From positions 1 through 49,472 of IMG/VR virus record IMGVR_UViG_3300020548_000018: 49,472 bases of DNA. One strand, written 5' to 3'. The notes below the pieces were generated by a model. The model saw only the letters and a list, made by a program, of their open reading frames with translations, had not been told where the DNA came from and made no database searches. This stretch comes from a virus. How positions within the stretch are numbered: the first letter of the stretch is position 1; each line of letters begins with the position of its first letter. The position numbers were made by a program, and so were the translations under genes. This document shows positions 39,646 through 47,785 of this stretch, one piece after another.

Positions 39646-42600
39646 ATGACAATTAATGTAGCAAATACGGAATTAAATAACACATTCGAATATTGGCGTG
39701 GCAGAACAAACGAACTTGCAACGTTAATGTCGAATTGTGTAATTACAACGACAGCAAATTTGGCTTCTGCTCAAACTGCTGGTAATGCTGCAATTTCTGG
39801 TAGATTTTCTGCAAATAGTTTAACAGCTGCTAACGTTTATACTAACAGTGTTATTACTGTTAACGTATCCACAATTAATACTGCCAGCGAAGATCACTAT
39901 TTCGTAACAAATACTACAGCCCTTACCTTGGGTAATAATACTTGTAATACATACATAACGCCATCTTCTATTAGAGCTAATAATGTTTTAGTTAATGATA
40001 ATGTTGCTATCAACACTTCAGCTTTATATGTTGGCGATATCAATGGTAATCTTGTTTTAAATAAAGCTACCATTTATATTCAGAGCAATGACATTGTTAA
40101 CACTGTTTTAACTTCTGCTAATTTCAAAGTTTCAAATAATAATGTTAATTCCAATTTAACATACAATTCTTTAACTATTGGAAACGTAGTAGTCAACAGC
40201 ACATCGATGTCGTTCCCAACAGTTACTGGGACTCCCGTAATAAATTCTTCCACCATTGTTATTGGTGCGAACGTTTATGCGAACACTTCGACTTTATTGG
40301 TCGGAAATTCATCTGTTAACTCCACTGTCAACTCGACAATGGTTCAGATGTCAAATTCTTCTGGCACAGCTAATCTAACTCCTGTTGATCTTAAGATTGG
40401 CACTTCAATCGTCAATAGCACAATCATTACAACTGGCGCTGGCGGTTTGGTCGCAAACACTACCGCTATAACAGTAGGTTCAAACGTAGTTGTTAACACT
40501 TCAGTTGCTACCATTGGTAATTCGACTGTAAATACAGTTGCAAATTCTTCTTTATTGAAGATTGCAAACAGCACAGGAATTGCTAATCTTACTCCTACAG
40601 CCGTTTCTATAGGTATCTCTGTTCTTAATAATACTTCAGTATTAATTGGTTCAAACGTTATTGCAAATTCTTCAACGTTGTTTGTAGGTAATTCTTCAGT
40701 AAATGCTACTGTGAATTCTACAATGACTCAGATGTCTAATTCTTCTGGGACTGCAAATCTAACACCAGTAAACCTTACAATAGGTACTTCTCTTGTTAAC
40801 AGCACAATTATCACAACTGGCGCCGGTGGATTAGTAGCTAATACTTCTGCTATTACTGTTGGATCTAATGTAGTTGTTAACACTTCAGTTGTTACTATTG
40901 GTAATTCATCTGTTAACACTGTTGCAAATTCTTCTCTACTAAAAATTGCTAATAGTTCCGGAATAGCAAACTTAAATCCTACATCAATTAAAATTGGTAT
41001 TTCAGAACTCAACAATACTTCAGTATTGGTTGGAGCAAACGTAATTGTTAATGCTACAACATATTTTGTTGGTAATTCTTCAGTAAATTCTATTAGTAAT
41101 TCCACTTTAATTCAAGTAGCAAATTCTTCAGGCACAGCTAATTTAATTCCAACAAGTCTTGCTATTGGAGTTTCTACTGTATCAAACACTAATGTTACTG
41201 TTGGTGCTAATGTCACAGTAAACACTACTACATTTTTCGTAGGTAATTCTAGTGTAAATAGCGTATCAAATTCAACTCTACATCAAGTTTCCAATTCTAG
41301 TGGTATTGCTAATTTAACTCCAACATCAATAGCTATTGGTATTTCTACTCTATCAAATACTAATATTACTGTTGGCGCTAATGTTGTTGTAAATTCTTCA
41401 ACATATTTTGTTGGTAATTCTACTGTCAATTCTATCAGTAATTCTACTTTAATTCAGGTAGCCAATTCAACAGGAACTTCCAATCTAACTCCTATAGACC
41501 TTAGAATTGGCACTTCAGTGGTTAACTCTACTGTTATTGCAGCCGGAGCTAACGTAATTGCTAATACTACTGCGGTTTATGTAGGCAATTCAAGCACAAA
41601 CTCTGTTCTTACTTCAACATTATTGCAATTAGCTAATTCTTCAGGATCAGCTAACTTAAACTCATCAAGCTTGACTATAGGTCTATCAGCAATATCCAAC
41701 GGATTCTTCAATGCTGGCGCAAACGTCTCAGTAACCACTAGTGGGTTTACTGTTGGCAATTCAACAGTAAATGCTGTGGCCAATTCTTCTTTGTTGAAGA
41801 TAGCAAATAGTTCAGCTACAGCCAATATATCTCCTATAGGTTTGAATGCTGGTATTTCTACAGTAAACACTATTGCTGTTTCTGTTGGCGCTAACGTAAT
41901 TGCAAATAGTTCTTCATTGTTTGTAGGTAATTCTTCAGTAAATGCTTCAGTTTCAAGCACTTTACTATCAGTTACAGATGCTCTTGGTAATACAAATGCA
42001 AACACTTCCGGTGTTTATGCTACTGGAACTGTTAATGCTGCTACTCTTTCTACAACAAGATTTACTGCTAATTCTACATTAGCAAATGTTTATGCACTAA
42101 ATGTTCAAACAAATACATCTACTTTTGGAACTGCAGCTTATATTATTGCCAATGGTAATATTGGTATTGGTAATTCATCACCAGTTACAAAACTAAGAGT
42201 AGATGGTGACACTGTAATTAATGGTAACACTATATTCGGATCTGGTAATTCTACTTACAAAACTATCGTTGATGGTTTGCTTGAAGTTACTGGCGATTTG
42301 TCTGTAAGCGGTACTTTGAGTTATACTGGTAATGCTGCAGGAAATATCATTCCTCAGGGTAACGGTTATAATCTAGGTAATGCAACAAATAGATGGGGTC
42401 TATTTGGTGCTAGTTTGAATGTTGCTGGCGGTAATACTCTTATTGCTTCGCCAAATACTGTAGTTTCATCTAATCTTATTGTAAATGGCGCTAATTTTAC
42501 TATTGCTTCTAACATCAGTCACACTGGTGCTAATCTAGTAATATCCGGAACCAATACAAGTATCAGTTCTAATTTAACAGTTACTGCTACAACAACAACT

Positions 42601-43896
42601 CTTAACTCTAATGTTGTATTGGGTATTGGTACCACTCTAAGTGGTTCTGGCGCTGATATCAGTCTTAGAAATGCTACATTTAGTGGCAACCTAGTTGTTG
42701 GCGGAACAGTTGTTTCTGTAAATACTGCCACATTAATGGTAAATGACAATATCATTGAACTAGCTGATAATAATATAACAACTGATACTGTTGATATTGG
42801 CTGGTATTCACCAGCTGGTAATACTAGCAAAATTTGGTATTCAGGTTTAGTTCGTCAAGCTGCTAAGTCTTCAAACAGCAATCCTTATTTCTGGTTGTTT
42901 GTTTCTAACACCAACCCAAATACAGCTACAACAGTTGACACTTCTGCAAATTCAGGAACAGGAACTCTTCAAGCATATCTCGTTCCTTATGGAACTGGTG
43001 GCGCTTTCGTAGCAAATTCTACTGTTGTTAATATTACAGCAAATTCAACTGTAAGTTCTACAATAACTGCTAACAGCCTATATGGTACTGTTCTAACTGC
43101 AACTCAGGGAACAATAAACCACGATTCGCTAGCAAACTTCGTTGGTAACGAACATATTGATCACACCACAGTAACATTAACTGCTGGTAATGGTCTTACT
43201 GGCGGCGGAACTATAGCAGCCTCTAGAACATTCGATATTGGCCAAGGTAATGGTATTTCAGTTTCTGCTGATGCTATCGCTGCAGCAGCCGCCAACGGTA
43301 TTTCAGTCACATCTTCTGGCATTAATGTTCTTGCTGGCAACAATCAGTTAATTTCTAATACAACTGGTCTATGGATCGATCAAACTAAGATTGACCATAA
43401 TAGCCTTAGCAACTATGCAGTTAATAGACATATTGATCATACTGCAGTTTCTATTACAGCAGGAAATGGTCTGAGTGGTGGTGGAGATATATCTTCAACA
43501 AGATCTCTAGCCGTATTAGCTAACACTGGTATTATTTCTAACTCATCTGGTGTGTTTGCTAACTCTACATATATTCAATCTCTAGTAAATGTCTCAAACG
43601 GATCTGTTACAACTTCTGGAACAACTGCTCAGAATATCGACAGCTTCTTGATTGGTTCATATCTAGGTTCAGAATATCTCATCAGCGTTTCAGATAATGT
43701 TGCTAATAATAAATATGTGTCTAAAGTTCTCGTTATGCACGATGGTTCAGCTTCTCAGATTACTGAGTATGCATCTATCACTTCAAATAGTAACGTTGGT
43801 GTATTTTCAGCGACTCAAAATTCTACACATATTATACTACAGTTTACACCAGCATTATCAGCAACAACAGTTAAGTATACTAGAACGGTAGTCTAA
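39646..43896 (+). CDS. Long repeat-built tail fibre protein (1416 aa)
   Basis: An attachment region (1-60, LNNTFEYWRGRTNELATLMS) resembles the N-termini of cyanophage fibre proteins. Residues about 200-770 consist of some eleven copies of a roughly 53-residue unit (VGNSSVNS..NSTL.Q..NSSG.ANLTP...IG.S). Further on come GSGNSTYKTIVDGLLEVTGD-type and IIELADNNITTDTVDIGWYS domains shared with the fibre at 44543, GNGLTGGG modules, and a C-terminal 90-residue domain (YLISVSDNVANNKYVSKVLV). Almost no Cys; Asn/Ser/Thr dominate. It likely forms a trimeric shaft. Confidence 0.8.
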   Translation: MTINVANTELNNTFEYWRGRTNELATLMSNCVITTTANLASAQTAGNAAISGRFSANSLTAANVYTNSVITVNVSTINTASEDHYFVTNTTALTLGNNTCNTYITPSSIRANNVLVNDNVAINTSALYVGDINGNLVLNKATIYIQSNDIVNTVLTSANFKVSNNNVNSNLTYNSLTIGNVVVNSTSMSFPTVTGTPVINSSTIVIGANVYANTSTLLVGNSSVNSTVNSTMVQMSNSSGTANLTPVDLKIGTSIVNSTIITTGAGGLVANTTAITVGSNVVVNTSVATIGNSTVNTVANSSLLKIANSTGIANLTPTAVSIGISVLNNTSVLIGSNVIANSSTLFVGNSSVNATVNSTMTQMSNSSGTANLTPVNLTIGTSLVNSTIITTGAGGLVANTSAITVGSNVVVNTSVVTIGNSSVNTVANSSLLKIANSSGIANLNPTSIKIGISELNNTSVLVGANVIVNATTYFVGNSSVNSISNSTLIQVANSSGTANLIPTSLAIGVSTVSNTNVTVGANVTVNTTTFFVGNSSVNSVSNSTLHQVSNSSGIANLTPTSIAIGISTLSNTNITVGANVVVNSSTYFVGNSTVNSISNSTLIQVANSTGTSNLTPIDLRIGTSVVNSTVIAAGANVIANTTAVYVGNSSTNSVLTSTLLQLANSSGSANLNSSSLTIGLSAISNGFFNAGANVSVTTSGFTVGNSTVNAVANSSLLKIANSSATANISPIGLNAGISTVNTIAVSVGANVIANSSSLFVGNSSVNASVSSTLLSVTDALGNTNANTSGVYATGTVNAATLSTTRFTANSTLANVYALNVQTNTSTFGTAAYIIANGNIGIGNSSPVTKLRVDGDTVINGNTIFGSGNSTYKTIVDGLLEVTGDLSVSGTLSYTGNAAGNIIPQGNGYNLGNATNRWGLFGASLNVAGGNTLIASPNTVVSSNLIVNGANFTIASNISHTGANLVISGTNTSISSNLTVTATTTTLNSNVVLGIGTTLSGSGADISLRNATFSGNLVVGGTVVSVNTATLMVNDNIIELADNNITTDTVDIGWYSPAGNTSKIWYSGLVRQAAKSSNSNPYFWLFVSNTNPNTATTVDTSANSGTGTLQAYLVPYGTGGAFVANSTVVNITANSTVSSTITANSLYGTVLTATQGTINHDSLANFVGNEHIDHTTVTLTAGNGLTGGGTIAASRTFDIGQGNGISVSADAIAAAAANGISVTSSGINVLAGNNQLISNTTGLWIDQTKIDHNSLSNYAVNRHIDHTAVSITAGNGLSGGGDISSTRSLAVLANTGIISNSSGVFANSTYIQSLVNVSNGSVTTSGTTAQNIDSFLIGSYLGSEYLISVSDNVANNKYVSKVLVMHDGSASQITEYASITSNSNVGVFSATQNSTHIILQFTPALSATTVKYTRTVV
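40240..41965 (+). repeat. Array of about eleven 53-codon repeats in the fibre gene
   Basis: The unit includes a VGNSSVNS segment, a NSSGxANLTP segment and a VGANVxxNT segment. A larger unit of about 160 codons appears twice (about 40310-40780 and 40720-41180): the proteins share a run such as VNSTIITTGAGGLVAN and VGSNVVVNTSV. Many codons differ synonymously between the copies (for example CTACCGCTATA against CTTCTGCTATT). Confidence 0.8.
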
Positions 43897-44222
43897 TGGC
43901 AACAAAAGCTAACTTAGTTATAGATCAAGGCACCAATTTTTCAACAGATCTAACATTAACCGACGAAAACGGCGATATGTTGAATCTTGTTGGATATACA
44001 GCCAATTCTCAGCTAAGAAAATGGTATACTTCGACAAATTATGTGGCCTTTACAACTGCAGTTAATACTAGTGTTGGAGTTATTACTTTGTCATTAACAA
44101 ATGCTCAGACAGCAAATCTTGTGGCTGGTAGATACGTATACGACGTGGAAATATCTGACGGCACTACTATTTCACGTGTAGTTGAAGGGATTATCACAGT
44201 TACACCTAATGTTACGAGATAA
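43896..44222 (+). CDS. Small beta-sandwich virion protein (108 aa)
   Basis: TAATG overlap with the fibre gene. LVIDQGTNFSTDLTLTDENG, then NLVGYTANSQLRKWYTS and AGRYVYDVEISDGTTISRVV, is the pattern of small baseplate or fibre-linked proteins (BppU-like N-terminal fold) common among T4-like phages. It probably connects or decorates fibres. Confidence 0.6.
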   Translation: MATKANLVIDQGTNFSTDLTLTDENGDMLNLVGYTANSQLRKWYTSTNYVAFTTAVNTSVGVITLSLTNAQTANLVAGRYVYDVEISDGTTISRVVEGIITVTPNVTR

Positions 44223-44224
44223 AA

Positions 44225-44503
44225 ATGACTATAACTAATGTAGTAGTAGGTAGAAAGAGAACTATTCGTGTTTCAGCTAATGGAACAGCTGGGGTTTTGG
44301 AGACCTCTTCGCCTGTTACTCTTAAAAATACACCTACAATAAGTACAGGGATAGAAAGATTAGACAGTCTAAAAGACGTTTATTCAGTAGATGAAACTAC
44401 AGGCGCTGTTCCTGTTTATGATTCTGTAACAGACAAATATATCATAAAGAAACTTGATCTTGGTACTGATGTTGTTGGCGATCTAGATGGTGGAAGCTTT
44501 TAA
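44225..44503 (+). CDS. Small virion protein ending in LDGGSF (92 aa)
   Basis: The N-terminal half is beta-rich (VVVGRKRTIRVSANGTAG). The C-terminus DVVGDLDGGSF has the same last six residues as the fibre encoded next (YDILDGGSF). The conserved tail may be a docking or assembly signal. Family not named. Confidence 0.55.
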   Translation: MTITNVVVGRKRTIRVSANGTAGVLETSSPVTLKNTPTISTGIERLDSLKDVYSVDETTGAVPVYDSVTDKYIIKKLDLGTDVVGDLDGGSF

Positions 44504-44505
44504 TT

Positions 44506-44513
44506 TATAAATA
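44506..44513 (+). promoter_or_regulatory. T4-type late promoter
   Basis: A perfect TATAAATA, 3 bases after the upstream stop. The start expected near 44519 gives a 24-base leader with ACAGGAGCACC before the ATG at 44543. Confidence 0.8.
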
Positions 44514-44542
44514 TATAAAAATTCACAGGAGCACCATTTAAT

Positions 44543-46396
44543 ATGGCCAATAAGATTCAGATTAAAAGATCTACGTCCAACGCTACAGTTACTGGACTAT
44601 CAAACGGCGAATTAGCCTTTACTCAAGCCTCTAATACGCTTTATATTGGTCTTCCAGACGGGTCGGGTGTCCTTCGTGTTGGTGGCGCTCAGTATCCTGG
44701 TACTCTGACTGCTAATCATGCCCTTGTAGCCAACTCTACAAGCGGTATTGATAAAGTTATTGTTGCCAATGCGGTAATTACATCTTTGGTCGCAAATGGA
44801 TCTGCCGGTTCAAATGGGCAGGTTCTAGTTGTTAATTCTTCAGGCGGCGTTTATTGGGGTACAGGTACCTCTGGATCAAACACTTATGTTCAGTTCAATG
44901 ATTCTGGCGTAGCTAATGGTGTTGCTGGGTTTACATTTGTCAAAACTTCTAACACGCTTGCAATCGGTAATACTATTACCACCAACAATTTATTTGGAAC
45001 AACTGTTAATGCTGCTTCTCATACTGTTGGAACTGATGTAGTTGCTAATTCTATTGGAGTTTTCGCTACAGGCACAGTTAATGGCGCTACAATTAGTGTT
45101 GGTTCTAATTTTAAAGCAAATGTTACTCAAGTCACTATCGGAACAGGTGTTGGTCTTTCTGTTAATGGTTCTCTTGGTACAGCCAATCAGGTTCTTAGAA
45201 CAAACGGTTCTAGCACATATTGGGCAGACGACGTTGGTGATATTTCGAGCATCACTGCTGGAGACGGTCTAAATGGTGGTGGTAGCGTAGGCGATATCAC
45301 TATTGATGTCGGTGCTGGTATTGGTATTTCGGTTAATGCAACAGCCGTAAGCGTTCTTCCTAACAACGGTATTATTGCTAACACTACTGGTACTTACGTT
45401 GACCCTGCTAATGGTGTTTATGTCGATGCTTCTGGTGTTGGCGTTTTAGCTAATAATGGTATTGTTTCTAATACTTCTGGTACATGGGCAAAGGCTGCTA
45501 ATGGTATCAGCGTTGACTCTTCCGGTATTAACGTTGTTGGCAACACTGGTGTTACCGTTAATGCCACTGGTGTTTTCATCGGACAGCCGGTAGCTACAAC
45601 TTCTAACGTAACATTCGCAAATGTCGTTACCACTGACTTATCAGTTAATGGTAATACAACTCTTGGTGATGCAACTTCTGACAAAGTAACATTTAATGCT
45701 CGTATCGACACAGCTATTATCCCAACCACAAACAATAGCTATGATTTGGGTTCGAACTCTTTACGTTGGGCCAATATATATGTTAATCACATTAGTACCA
45801 CAGATGGAGCTTCATTTGGCTCAAATGTCAGTGTTGCAGGAACTCTAACTGTTACTGGCAATCTAGTAACTCAAAATGTTCAATCAGTTATTGTTTCTGA
45901 CCCAATGATATACCTTGCTGGTAACAATTATTCCAGCGATTTAGTCGATATTGGTTTTGCTGCAAACTACAATGATGGTGCAAACCGTCATACTGGTTTA
46001 TTTAGGGATCATACTGATGGATTATGGAAGCTATTCTTTAATCTAGAACAAGAACTATCTGGTAACAATGATGTAGATACTAACGATGCATCATATAGAA
46101 CAGCAACTCTTGTCGCATATCTAGCTTCCGGTGCTCTTACCACTAATACAACATCAGCTAATTTAACAGCCAATTCTACATATTCTGTTGGCATTGTTGC
46201 TAATACTCTTACTCTTGCCACTGCTCTTGCAGGAACTTCCGGTGGTACTGGAAAGGCAACAGTAACTAATAATGCATTATTGGTAGGTAACTCAACCAAT
46301 GGATATAACGAATTAACACTTGGCACTAGCGGATATGTTCTGCAGTCTAACGGAACAGCTTTAGTCTATGATATATTGGATGGTGGCAGTTTTTAG
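44543..46396 (+). CDS. Tail fibre protein (617 aa)
   Basis: The N-terminal KIQIKRSTSNATVTGLSNGE, then LAFTQASNTLYIG, is a widespread phage fibre attachment motif. NGI(I/V)(A/S)NT(T/S)GT-type repeats (about 270-350) and a knob-like domain (IYLAGNNYSSDLVDIGFAAN, then GLFRDHTDGLWKLFFN) follow. The latter is homologous to IIELADNNITTDTVDIGWYS of the 1416-residue fibre. It ends in YDILDGGSF. It has its own late promoter. The following homing gene is inserted right after its stop. Confidence 0.75.
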   Translation: MANKIQIKRSTSNATVTGLSNGELAFTQASNTLYIGLPDGSGVLRVGGAQYPGTLTANHALVANSTSGIDKVIVANAVITSLVANGSAGSNGQVLVVNSSGGVYWGTGTSGSNTYVQFNDSGVANGVAGFTFVKTSNTLAIGNTITTNNLFGTTVNAASHTVGTDVVANSIGVFATGTVNGATISVGSNFKANVTQVTIGTGVGLSVNGSLGTANQVLRTNGSSTYWADDVGDISSITAGDGLNGGGSVGDITIDVGAGIGISVNATAVSVLPNNGIIANTTGTYVDPANGVYVDASGVGVLANNGIVSNTSGTWAKAANGISVDSSGINVVGNTGVTVNATGVFIGQPVATTSNVTFANVVTTDLSVNGNTTLGDATSDKVTFNARIDTAIIPTTNNSYDLGSNSLRWANIYVNHISTTDGASFGSNVSVAGTLTVTGNLVTQNVQSVIVSDPMIYLAGNNYSSDLVDIGFAANYNDGANRHTGLFRDHTDGLWKLFFNLEQELSGNNDVDTNDASYRTATLVAYLASGALTTNTTSANLTANSTYSVGIVANTLTLATALAGTSGGTGKATVTNNALLVGNSTNGYNELTLGTSGYVLQSNGTALVYDILDGGSF

Positions 46397-46410
46397 CACT
46401 ATACTTTTTA

Positions 46411-46444
46411 CTAAATACTCCTATGGGAACAATTCATAGGAGTA
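46411..46444 (+). promoter_or_regulatory. Hairpin with embedded late-type promoter controlling a homing gene
   Basis: CTAAATA (46411-46417) overlaps the first arm of a perfect 10-bp inverted repeat, TACTCCTATG (46416-46425) with CATAGGAGTA (46435-46444), around a 9-base loop. The second arm contains the ribosome-binding site AGGAG (46438-46442). A late transcript starting near 46423 would miss most of the first arm and expose the site, whereas read-through from the fibre gene would mask it. Confidence 0.75.
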
Positions 46445-46449
46445 ATAAA

Positions 46450-47196
46450 TTGGAAAAGTATGGATTTGTATATATTTGGTTTGATAAAAAACATAAAAGA
46501 TATTATATTGGATCTCATTGGGGAACCGAAACTGATGGTTATAAATGTTCTTCGAACTGGATGAGAGACGCTTATAAAAGAAGACCTCATGATTTTAAAC
46601 GTAGGATTATTAAAAAGGTTTTTGATAGAAAACAGTTATTGATAGAAGAATATAAGTATCTTTCTTTTATAAAAGATGAAGAGTTAGGGAAAAAATATTA
46701 TAATTTAATAAACCATCTTAATGGTCATTGGACAACAGATGGAGAAAAAATATTAACAGTAGGCGAAAAGATATCACTATCTCATAAGAAACACGAAAAT
46801 TGGGGTCATTGGTCTATTGGCAAAACAAGGTCAGAAGAAACCAAACAAAAATTGAGAGAAGCTAATAAAAAGCAATTTGAGGATAATGATCAAATAGAAA
46901 TGAGAAGACAAAAATCTTTAGAATTGTGGACAGATCCAACATATAGACAAACTCAAATAAATATAAAAGTAGGTAAAAAACAATCTGAAGAACAAATTGA
47001 AAAAAGAATTAATTCTCTAAAACAAAGATGGAAGAAAACTCCGAAAAAAGGAGTTAATAAAACAGAAGAAGATAAACAAAGAATCCGTAGCGCTGTTTCG
47101 AATCTTATTTGGATTAATAATGGTAGAGCAAACACCAGAATTAACAAACAAGAAGCTATTCCGGAAGGTTACGTCAGAGGAAGAATTAAGAAGTGA
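46450..47196 (+). CDS. GIY-YIG homing endonuclease, probable TTG start (248 aa)
   Basis: An ATG at 46423 is in frame but lies within the hairpin upstream of the ribosome-binding site. TTG at 46450 lies 7 bases after AGGAG, so I start there. GIY-YIG core: YGFVYIW (4-10), YYIGSHWG (18-25) and a Glu in LLIEEYKYLSF. NUMOD3-like motifs follow (WSIGKTRSEETKQKLREANK and KKQSEEQIEKRIN). The C-terminal WINNGRANTRINKQEA, then GYVRGR, resembles the end of the HNH protein at 9128. It lies between two fibre genes and presumably targets that junction. Confidence 0.85.
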   Translation: MEKYGFVYIWFDKKHKRYYIGSHWGTETDGYKCSSNWMRDAYKRRPHDFKRRIIKKVFDRKQLLIEEYKYLSFIKDEELGKKYYNLINHLNGHWTTDGEKILTVGEKISLSHKKHENWGHWSIGKTRSEETKQKLREANKKQFEDNDQIEMRRQKSLELWTDPTYRQTQINIKVGKKQSEEQIEKRINSLKQRWKKTPKKGVNKTEEDKQRIRSAVSNLIWINNGRANTRINKQEAIPEGYVRGRIKK

Positions 47197-47226
47197 TATA
47201 TTTTTCGTTGACAAAGGAATTATACT

Positions 47227-47748
47227 ATGGAAAATGATGAAGGTCAAGACATTTATTTAAAACAGTTTATCCAGAAGCAAGAAAATATGCTTCTGGATTT
47301 TCTGCGTAAAAACATAGATCTAGAAATTAGAGTTACTGCACTATCAGCTTCAGTTAAAAATCTTTCATCAAAATATGAAGAATCTCAAAAACAAGTTGAG
47401 ATTCAAAATGAAATGATGCAACAAGCGGCCAAAGGCGTAGAATCTCTTACTATTGATAAAAAAATATTTGAACAAGAAAAGATAGAACATACAAAAACTA
47501 TAGAAGATTTAAAAAGATCTTTGCATGATTGTAAAGAAGAAAGAATAAAAATAACACAAGAATATAACGATTACAAAGATAAACATTTCGATGATATCAA
47601 AAGATTGGAAGATTTAGCAGAAGAATATCGTCGTCAGACTTCTGAATTAAATAAGTTACATCAAGAAAATTTAACACTTAAATCTAAACTACCAATAAAT
47701 AAAAGAAAACTAAAAACAGAGGCAACATTGCCTCCAGATGAATTTTAA
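47227..47748 (+). CDS. Coiled-coil protein (173 aa)
   Basis: It follows ACAAAGGAATTATACT. Nearly the whole chain is heptad-rich (residues 10-155; for example EEYRRQTSELNKLHQENLTL), with a basic end (INKRKLKTEATLPPDEF). It may be a fibre-assembly chaperone or a structural coil. No family is named. It belongs to the fibre gene block, between a homing gene and the next fibre. Confidence 0.6.
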   Translation: MENDEGQDIYLKQFIQKQENMLLDFLRKNIDLEIRVTALSASVKNLSSKYEESQKQVEIQNEMMQQAAKGVESLTIDKKIFEQEKIEHTKTIEDLKRSLHDCKEERIKITQEYNDYKDKHFDDIKRLEDLAEEYRRQTSELNKLHQENLTLKSKLPINKRKLKTEATLPPDEF

Positions 47749-47752
47749 TATT

Positions 47753-47768
47753 CTCAGTATATACTGAG
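47753..47768. promoter_or_regulatory. 16-bp perfect palindrome
   Basis: CTCAGTATATACTGAG reads the same on both strands, without a spacer. It lies between a stop at 47748 and the ATG at 47786, ahead of the ribosome-binding site ACAGGAGAG. It could be an operator for a dimeric regulator or a start site overlapping a promoter. No T4 late box is near. Confidence 0.45.
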
Positions 47769-47785
47769 CTACAGGAGAGCCTAGA

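Noticed and set aside
40240-41965. Possible CRISPR-like or tandem DNA repeat array
   Set aside because: The repeats are in-frame protein repeats with diverged DNA, without spacers of constant length.
40344-42005. Long leftward frames opposite the fibre repeats (76, 125 and 142 codons)
   Set aside because: They mirror the Asn/Ser/Thr repeat codons of the sense gene and have no ribosome-binding sites.
47214-47226. TTGACA and TATACT before the coiled-coil gene at 47227
   Set aside because: The spacing is only about 7 bases, too short for a sigma70 promoter.
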